NCBI GenBank assembly: GCA_035562735.1
Contig: DATMWB010000003.1
Location: 47,912 to 111,911, forward strand
Direction: 5' to 3'
Source: UBA12158 sp035562735
GTDB taxonomy: Bacteria > Patescibacteriota > Microgenomatia > UBA12405
DNA length: 64,000 nt
The notes beneath the pieces were generated by a model. It did not search any database. It was not told where the DNA came from and worked only from the letters and a program-made list of their open reading frames with translations. Below, piece by piece: positions 59,008-64,000 of this stretch (positions are counted from its first letter, which is position 1; each line of letters begins with the position of its first letter). The translations under genes and the position numbers were made by a program.

Positions 59008-59631
59008 TTAACTTTGTTTTAATTGTTTTCCAAAACTTACACACAGCTGTTCCAAATCTAAAAGATGAAAACCTTTGTGACTTATGGCCCTTTCCATCGC
59101 CTCATTCACTTTTAGAGGTTCTTTACAATCAAGATGTTCAGCAGTCACTTCTGGATTTACAGTTTTTAGTAACTCCACTGGCATCAAAGCCACACTTGGT
59201 ACACCGTGAGGTGTCGATTTTGTCTTGGTCCCCTTTGGAGTAGTAGGGCTACTTTGACCAGTAGTCAGAGAATAGAGATGGTTATTGGCCACGATTACGG
59301 TAATATCGATGTTTAATCTAGCTGCGGCTATCAAGTGACTCAATCCTTCACCATAAATTCCTCCGTCACCACCAATAGCAATCACATTTAGTTCGGGGTT
59401 GGCCAATTTTATTCCCACTGCAGTTGAAATAGATCTACCATGAAGAGAGTGGACTCCCCACCCTTTAACGAAGTCAGCCATGTTACCAATACAACCAATA
59501 TCATAGACAATAACAGTCTTATCTTGGTCAAGATTTAATTTTGCCAAAGTACCCTGTAAACCAGCAAAAATAACATAATCTTCACACCCAGGACACCATG
59601 TAGGGATAACCCCTGATCGCCAATTAGTCAT
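59008..59631 (-). CDS. 2-oxoacid:ferredoxin oxidoreductase, beta subunit (short)
   Basis: The 207-residue subunit binds thiamine diphosphate (GGDGGIYGEGLSHLIAAARL, VANNHLYSLTTGQSSPTTP). The cluster cysteines are in WCPGC, DIGCIGN and a late LEQLC. It pairs with the subunit upstream to oxidise a 2-oxoacid to acyl-CoA with ferredoxin reduction. Related beta subunits are often 250-300 residues, so this is a short version. The genes overlap by 8 bp. Confidence 0.9.
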   Translation of the reverse strand: MTNWRSGVIPTWCPGCEDYVIFAGLQGTLAKLNLDQDKTVIVYDIGCIGNMADFVKGWGVHSLHGRSISTAVGIKLANPELNVIAIGGDGGIYGEGLSHLIAAARLNIDITVIVANNHLYSLTTGQSSPTTPKGTKTKSTPHGVPSVALMPVELLKTVNPEVTAEHLDCKEPLKVNEAMERAISHKGFHLLDLEQLCVSFGKQLKQS

Positions 59632-61207
59632 TTAGTTCCTCCTTTAATTCTTCCGGAAAGAAAGGCCTTCCGTCATATTTTAATATTTTTTTAGTAAACT
59701 CAACTGTCATTTTTGATTTTAAAAGAGATTCAAGTTGGGCTGTGGCATTATTTTCCACTAATATCTTTTCTGAAAAACCATTTATTATTTGACCTATCCT
59801 TGGGTCTATTGGCCATAAGCCCTTGAGCTGTAAAAAGGCAAAATCTTCTTTGTTTTCCATTTCTTTTAAGGCTTCTAAAATCGCTCCCTTTGTCGAACCC
59901 CAAGAAACAATTATCTTTTTAGCCTTATCACTACCATATAAGTTTACCTTTGGCATCGCCTCTAAAATATCCTTTTCTTTATTCAATCTCAAATCCATGG
60001 CTTTCTTACTTTCCGCCGCTTCTTCCACAGAATAACCATCCTCATTATGCTCATAACTATTATATAGTTTAATTGTGTGACCCTTCCCCGGAATTTGTTT
60101 GGTACTAACAACGACTTCTTTCTCATCAATATTAAAGTCTTTTGTATTAGCACTACTTTCTGAGAGATTTTTATCTGAAAGCATTATCACTGGAATATCA
60201 AACTTATTGGCCAAATTTAAAGACAACTTACTAAGTTCATAGGCTTCTTCATGATCACCAGCCGCCAGTACTACCTTGGGAAATTCTCCATGACCGCTAT
60301 GAATGGCAAACAACAAATCACCCTGTTGAGTCCAAGTTGGCATTCCTGTCGCTGGACCGGGTCTCATTGATAGAAAATAAACCACTCCCAATCCCGCCTG
60401 TGCATCAAGGCTTATAGTTTCAGTCATTAGAGCAAAACCTCCACCTGAGGTGCCTACAGCAGCCCTAGAGCCTGCCATTGAGGCACCGGAGGCAATTGAC
60501 GCCACAGCAATCTCATCTTCAGGATGAATAACTTTAATTTTAAATTCATCCATGTTCTTAGCTAAAAAATGAAGCAAACCAGAAGCTGGTGTCATTGGGT
60601 AGGCTACAAACATATCCAGTCCTGCTTTATAAAGTCCCCATCCTGCAGCTTCGTTTCCATCCACAATTATTTTTTTCTCAGTATTTCTACCTTTTTCCAC
60701 ACTAAGTTTTTGGCAATTTTTTTCTCCCCAGCTATAGCCCTCTTCAAAAGCACTTAAATTGTTCGAATCATTTCCATAAGCATCTGCAATATTTTTTTTG
60801 GCAAACTCCTTATCTAAATCCAAAAGGTACGCCAATAGACCCAAACTAATGGTGTTACTATAGATATTTCCCCCCAATTTATCACACATCTCCTTAAAGG
60901 GAATATTAATTTTACCATCATTATCAGCAAAAACTAAAGTATTTTCTCCAAATTCCTTGCTATGTTCCTGCCAATGTCCTGCCACCAAACTGATAAAAAT
61001 ATCTACCATAAAATGAACCGAATAAATTTCACTTGGAGAAAAGCTAACCTGATAAGTATTGTGACCACCACGCACCAGTGATGGGTACTCAGAATAATCT
61101 TTTAAGTTATATCCGCTTTCACTTAGCATTTTTGCTAGCAAAAGCCCTGCTGATTTAATTCCCGTTCCAGCTGGACCGGCAATTTTGACTGTAATGACTT
61201 TATCCAT
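59624..61207 (-). CDS. 2-oxoacid:ferredoxin oxidoreductase, fused gamma-alpha subunit
   Basis: The 527-residue protein has a gamma domain at 1-190 (VKIAGPAGTGIKSAGLLLAKM, EYPSLVRGGHNTYQVSF) fused to an alpha domain (GNEAAGWGLYKAGLDMFVAYPMTP-type start near 200). This is the KorA-type two-subunit layout. The substrate (pyruvate, 2-oxoglutarate or other) cannot be told from sequence. The window holds no separate ferredoxin gene. A TAGAAT box ends 6 nt before the start. Confidence 0.9.
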   Translation of the reverse strand: MDKVITVKIAGPAGTGIKSAGLLLAKMLSESGYNLKDYSEYPSLVRGGHNTYQVSFSPSEIYSVHFMVDIFISLVAGHWQEHSKEFGENTLVFADNDGKINIPFKEMCDKLGGNIYSNTISLGLLAYLLDLDKEFAKKNIADAYGNDSNNLSAFEEGYSWGEKNCQKLSVEKGRNTEKKIIVDGNEAAGWGLYKAGLDMFVAYPMTPASGLLHFLAKNMDEFKIKVIHPEDEIAVASIASGASMAGSRAAVGTSGGGFALMTETISLDAQAGLGVVYFLSMRPGPATGMPTWTQQGDLLFAIHSGHGEFPKVVLAAGDHEEAYELSKLSLNLANKFDIPVIMLSDKNLSESSANTKDFNIDEKEVVVSTKQIPGKGHTIKLYNSYEHNEDGYSVEEAAESKKAMDLRLNKEKDILEAMPKVNLYGSDKAKKIIVSWGSTKGAILEALKEMENKEDFAFLQLKGLWPIDPRIGQIINGFSEKILVENNATAQLESLLKSKMTVEFTKKILKYDGRPFFPEELKEELND

Positions 61208-61211
61208 GTTT

Positions 61212-61493
61212 CTATTCTACTATAACTTTTCTACCTTTAAACCGGATATCCTCCACCTCAAGTCTTCTCTTCTGCTCAGGCCAGTTTCCTAATGAAAATT
61301 TATCGGCAAGTTCCCCATTTGACTTAATTACTCTATGGCAGGGGATACTCATATCTTCGTTTCCTCTAAGGGCCCACCCAACAACTATTGCCTTTGTTCC
61401 CACAATTCTTGCTATCTCTCCATAACTTCTTGTCTTTCCTCTAGGAATTTTCCTAACCTCATCTCTGATTTTTTCAAAGATTCCTTTATCCAT
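61212..61493 (-). CDS. MGMT-family DNA alkyltransferase (C-terminal domain only)
   Basis: The 93-residue protein has KIPRGKTRSYGEIARIVG and IPCHRVIKSNGEL. The PCHR motif keeps the methyl-accepting Cys, unlike alkyltransferase-like proteins that have PWHR. The N-terminal domain of Ogt is absent. It probably repairs O6-alkylguanine, though such short forms can instead recruit excision repair. The gene lies 4 nt upstream of the oxidoreductase gene. Confidence 0.88.
   Translation of the reverse strand: MDKGIFEKIRDEVRKIPRGKTRSYGEIARIVGTKAIVVGWALRGNEDMSIPCHRVIKSNGELADKFSLGNWPEQKRRLEVEDIRFKGRKVIVE
61214..61219 (-). promoter_or_regulatory. -10 element TAGAAT before the oxidoreductase genes
   Basis: On the minus strand TAGAAT ends 6 nt before ATG 61207, overlapping the stop of the MGMT-family gene. 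Confidence 0.4.
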
Positions 61494-61499
61494 AATAAT

Positions 61500-61505
61500 A
61501 TTTTA
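61500..61505 (-). promoter_or_regulatory. -10 element TAAAAT, leaderless MGMT-gene start predicted
   Basis: On the minus strand TAAAAT ends 6 nt before ATG 61493. Confidence 0.5.
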
Positions 61506-61592
61506 TCCTATAATTTGACATATTTTTTATCTGTGTTACACTACTCTCTGATTTTGCTTTAGTGCCCGTATCACAACTAAAAGATGTGTATT

Positions 61593-61598
61593 TATAAT
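61593..61598 (+). promoter_or_regulatory. -10 element TATAAT upstream of the DEAD-box gene
   Basis: TATAAT is 26 nt before ATG 61625, giving a leader of about 20 nt. No clear -35 is seen. Confidence 0.45.
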
Positions 61599-61624
61599 TG
61601 TGGGCTCCAAGCCTATCAATTTAT

Positions 61625-62878
61625 ATGTACCATCAAAATACATCCAGTCCTGCGCGTTCCAACAATTCAAATGGGAGATCTTTTGCCAATTTTGGTCGAA
61701 GACCCGGTAAACCCTCTTTTCCTTCACGTTTTTCCAGAGGTCCTTCACGAGGCGGTCCCCGTCGTCGTTTTGGAAATGTTATCAATCCTGCTCTTTTTAT
61801 TAAAAAAGCCGAGGAATTTACCAAAATCGAAGAGACCAACCCTGTCCATTCTTTTGAGGATTTTAACTTTAATCCCCAATTATTGGCCAATATTAAGGCC
61901 AAAGGTTATACCAAACCTACCCCCATTCAAGACCAGACTATTGCGCAAGTTCAGGCTGGTCGTGATGTTTTAGGTATCGCCAATACAGGTACTGGAAAAA
62001 CCGCCGCCTTTGCCTTGCCCTTAATTGACGCTATTATTAAAAATCCCAACAAAAGAATTTTAATTTTAGCTCCAACTCGAGAATTGGCTCAACAAATTAA
62101 AAGTGATTTTAGGGATTTTACTCCTGGATTACGAGTCTATTTGGCACTAGCCATTGGTGGTGCTTTTATGCGCGAACAAATTATGGATATTCGTCGTGGT
62201 CCCAATGTCATCATCGGCACTCCTGGGCGTATCATGGATTTGAATCGTCGCCGAGTCATCAATTTTGCCCAATTTGACACTCTCGTCTTGGATGAAGTTG
62301 ACCGCATGTTGGACATGGGTTTTGTTGCTGATATCAAATCCATTGTTTCCCAAATTACTCAGGCTCATCAAACCCTATTTTTCTCCGCAACTGTGGATAA
62401 AAAGATTGAAGTATTGATTGACACCTTTCTAAAAGATCCCGCCAAAGTTACTCTAAAATCAACGCCAACTTCTTCTCATGTCGAGCAAGATGTTATCCGC
62501 GTCCCCCGTTTTGACAAAGAAAGTACTTTGAGCAAACTTTTAAAACAAGAAGATTATAAAAAAGTTTTAATCTTTACCTCAACCAAGCTTTATGCCGAAA
62601 AATTGACCATTTCTCTCAAATCACAGGGTTTTGCTGTTGATTCTCTTCATGGTGATAAACGCCAAAGTCAAAGAGTCACTGTCATTCGTGGTTTCAAAGA
62701 AGATCAATTAAAAATCGTCGTCGCTACTGATGTAGCTGCTAGGGGATTAGACATTCACAATATTACCCACGTCATTAACTACGATCAACCCGCAACTTAC
62801 GAAGATTATATTCACCGCATTGGTCGTACTGGTCGTGCAGATCAAAAGGGCTACGCCCTCACCTTCATCGACCCTTAA
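61625..62878 (+). CDS. DEAD-box-type ATP-dependent RNA helicase
   Basis: The 417-residue helicase has motif Q (PTPIQDQTI), I (NTGTGKTA), Ia (PTRELAQQI), Ib (TPGR), II as DEVD, III (SAT), V (ATDVAARGLDI) and VI (HRIGRTGR). Motif II is thus DEVD rather than DEAD. The first 50 residues are Arg/Gly/Ser/Phe-rich (GRRPGKPSFPSRF, GPSRGGPRRRFG), an RNA-binding tail that in relatives is more often at the C terminus. It likely remodels RNA in ribosome assembly or decay. An earlier in-frame ATG at 61598 overlaps the -10 box and is rejected. Confidence 0.93.
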   Translation: MYHQNTSSPARSNNSNGRSFANFGRRPGKPSFPSRFSRGPSRGGPRRRFGNVINPALFIKKAEEFTKIEETNPVHSFEDFNFNPQLLANIKAKGYTKPTPIQDQTIAQVQAGRDVLGIANTGTGKTAAFALPLIDAIIKNPNKRILILAPTRELAQQIKSDFRDFTPGLRVYLALAIGGAFMREQIMDIRRGPNVIIGTPGRIMDLNRRRVINFAQFDTLVLDEVDRMLDMGFVADIKSIVSQITQAHQTLFFSATVDKKIEVLIDTFLKDPAKVTLKSTPTSSHVEQDVIRVPRFDKESTLSKLLKQEDYKKVLIFTSTKLYAEKLTISLKSQGFAVDSLHGDKRQSQRVTVIRGFKEDQLKIVVATDVAARGLDIHNITHVINYDQPATYEDYIHRIGRTGRADQKGYALTFIDP

Positions 62879-62898
62879 TCTTTATCTAAGATATCAAA

Positions 62899-62925
62899 AA
62901 AACCGCCGATTCACGGCGGTTTTTT
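62899..62925. terminator. Bidirectional terminator after the helicase gene
   Basis: ACCGCCG (62902-62908) and CGGCGGT (62914-62920) pair around ATTCA, with A-run before and T-run after, between convergent genes. Confidence 0.85.
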
Positions 62926-62942
62926 AGTAATAATTTTTATTC

Positions 62943-63437
62943 TTAATTTGTTTTTTCAGGTGTTCCAGTCAATTTTGCCATCTGTCCCAAGAAAGAGGGA
63001 TTGAGTTCGATATTTGATCCAGTGACACTTCCATCAGTGTTTGGTGTTCCAAAGACTGCTACTTTGACTCCTACCTTTAACATACTTTTTTCAACTGCAG
63101 TTGATTCTGTAACTTTGATGCTATCACCCAAAATTACAATTTTTGAGCTACCATCAGTCATTTTGACAGTAATCGAATTATCGGCAACACTGGTAATTTC
63201 TCCTGCTATTTGACCATTTCCCATCCTTCTCTGTCCAACACCAGTTTGTGTTCCACCTGTTTGAGCACCACTACCGTCTCTATTTCCCATTTGATTTCTG
63301 CCCCCAAAAAGGTTTTCGCCATTACCAAATTGGCCCATCACTGGTAGTTTACTTTGCTGATATTTCATTCCTCCAGCAAAAGCCCCGACTCCAACTATAA
63401 CCATAAGTATCGCTATCATTACATTATTTTTGTTCAT
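62943..63437 (-). CDS. DUF5666-like anchored envelope protein
   Basis: The 164-residue protein has an N-terminal membrane helix (about 7-25), a Gly/Asn/Gln-rich linker, and a beta domain (AGEITSVADNSITVKMTDGS, KVGVKVAVFGTPNTDGSV) like DUF5666 proteins of candidate-phyla bacteria. The function is unknown. A TAATAT box ends 5 nt before the start on the minus strand. Confidence 0.75.
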   Translation of the reverse strand: MNKNNVMIAILMVIVGVGAFAGGMKYQQSKLPVMGQFGNGENLFGGRNQMGNRDGSGAQTGGTQTGVGQRRMGNGQIAGEITSVADNSITVKMTDGSSKIVILGDSIKVTESTAVEKSMLKVGVKVAVFGTPNTDGSVTGSNIELNPSFLGQMAKLTGTPEKTN

Positions 63438-63562
63438 TATTTATATTAAATATTAATTATTGTTAATATACGGTTGTTTTCTGAAAATTTACTGAAGGAT
63501 TTAAACCCCTCCTTATCTCATAGAGAAGTAAAATTTTTGAAAAATCCAAAGTCAAACAATTT

Positions 63563-63868
63563 TCAAATAATTCCCCAATAAAGCAGTGTCAGAGAAATAA
63601 TTGTAATAATCGCAAAAATTCCCACAGTCTTAGCAAACAGATCTATGGCTTCCTTTTTTTTACCTTCGATAAAAAGTGCCAAAGGTTGATAAAAAAACAG
63701 AAATGCCATCACTGCAACGGAAAGTGTCAATAGTGACAAAAATACTATTGGGGCAAAAAATGTATCAGGCTTATTTTTTAGTGGTTCCGTCACAAAGGTC
63801 ATTATTGTGACTCCAAGAAAAATATAAGCGGCAGCGCAAAGAGCATTAATTATTGGGTTCTTTGACAT
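63563..63868 (-). CDS. Small membrane protein with three helices
   Basis: The 101-residue protein has three hydrophobic helices (about 7-25, 37-60 and 80-100) and a Lys-rich loop (EGKKKEAID). I do not recognise the family. A TATAAT box ends exactly 6 nt before the start on the minus strand. Confidence 0.65.
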   Translation of the reverse strand: MSKNPIINALCAAAYIFLGVTIMTFVTEPLKNKPDTFFAPIVFLSLLTLSVAVMAFLFFYQPLALFIEGKKKEAIDLFAKTVGIFAIITIISLTLLYWGII

Positions 63869-63874
63869 AAGAAA

Positions 63875-63880
63875 ATTATA
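63875..63880 (-). promoter_or_regulatory. -10 element TATAAT, leaderless start predicted
   Basis: Read on the minus strand, TATAAT ends 6 nt before ATG 63868. Confidence 0.55.
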
Positions 63881-63915
63881 TCAGTCACCTAGAGTCAGAA
63901 GATTTAGCTTTAAGC

Positions 63916-63926
63916 TATAATATACT
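63916..63926 (+). promoter_or_regulatory. Overlapping -10 elements TATAAT/TATACT before the HAD gene
   Basis: TATAAT (63916-63921) and TATACT (63921-63926) end 9 and 4 nt before ATG 63931. Confidence 0.45.
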
Positions 63927-63930
63927 TTGA

Positions 63931-64000
63931 ATGTCAACCAAAACTGGAAAAATATTTAGAATTGCTTGGGATTGTGATGGAGTTTTAGCTGAGTCTCATA
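63931..64000 (+). CDS. HAD-superfamily hydrolase, N-terminal fragment (right end outside window)
   Basis: The visible 23 codons read STKTGKIFRIAWDCDGVLAE after the start Met. WDCDGVLAES fits the DxDGxL/V nucleophile motif of HAD phosphatases. The rest is outside the window, so the substrate and subfamily are unknown. Confidence 0.6.
   Translation, partial: MSTKTGKIFRIAWDCDGVLAESH

Noticed and set aside
61536..61748. 70-codon minus-strand frame over the helicase start
   Set aside because: It lies opposite the Arg/Gly-rich coding part of the helicase, has no family features, and is explained as a shadow frame.
1..64000. TGA read as a sense codon (code 25), as in Gracilibacteria and Absconditabacteria
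   Set aside because: TGA ends several genes at the expected length (sortase, mltG, rmlD, rplO), and frames do not continue through it.
1..64000. rRNA, tRNA, tmRNA or CRISPR sequences
   Set aside because: I read the intergenic gaps and saw no cloverleaf, no rRNA-like conserved stretch and no regularly spaced direct repeats. A covariance-model search would be needed to exclude small RNAs fully.

Overview
The window is a low-G+C chromosomal segment that looks like a Candidate Phyla Radiation (Patescibacteria) bacterium, most likely from the Microgenomates side. The evidence is the gene set and layout. The long ribosomal-protein cluster runs from S10 to S9 but lacks L30 between S5 and L15, and lacks map between adk and infA. 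Genes are compact and often overlap by 1-11 bp. Many small envelope proteins have one membrane anchor and a Pro/Ser/Thr linker. RodZ-like, PilM-like and baseplate-J-like proteins are typical of these genomes. TGA ends many genes, so the code is standard. No rRNA, tRNA, CRISPR array or transposase gene was found.

Layout. 1-2060: end of a Lon-type gene, two anchored envelope proteins and a family 4 uracil-DNA glycosylase. 2119-6350: RNase J, a flavodoxin-fold reductase and ProRS. 6415-9849: FtsK, a RodZ-like protein and two small membrane proteins. 9850-11066: an island of different base composition holding one unknown lipoprotein gene with an elaborate structured leader. 11070-18581: an unknown acidic protein, then an operon of AlaRS, a PilM-like/baseplate-J-like membrane protein, sortase, RuvX-like protein, a zinc-ribbon protein, MltG and a NUDIX hydrolase. 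18649-22308: MiaB-like protein and three envelope proteins. 22411-30330: rpoB-rpoC-rpsL-rpsG. 30471-36062: a stand-alone GHKL-type protein, a PilM-like/LytR_C protein, rmlB, rmlC, rmlD and a radical SAM protein. 36098-37010: a second island, again one unknown gene with normal Shine-Dalgarno signals and strong RNA hairpins. 37019-43337: FAD oxidoreductase, DUF202 protein, EF-G, an unknown protein and EF-Tu. 43339-57871: ribosomal proteins with secY, adk, infA and rpoA. 57962-64000: UppP, a two-subunit 2-oxoacid:ferredoxin oxidoreductase, an MGMT-family protein, a DEAD-box helicase, a DUF5666-like protein, a small membrane protein and the start of a HAD hydrolase.

Expression signals form the clearest pattern. 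At least fourteen first-in-unit genes have a -10 hexamer ending only 4-7 nt before the start codon, which predicts leaderless mRNAs. Genes inside operons mostly lack a Shine-Dalgarno sequence. The two compositional islands break both rules: each has a -35/-10 promoter, an untranslated leader, a strong Shine-Dalgarno sequence and large downstream hairpins, one with flanking 15-bp inverted repeats. They are the best candidates here for something undescribed.

A dispersed repeat (core GTCATTGCGAG...GAAGCAATCT) occurs between genes and also in frame inside alaS and the FAD oxidoreductase gene. A second CCCCCTT/AAGGGGG-type repeat lies in frame inside the miaB-like gene.
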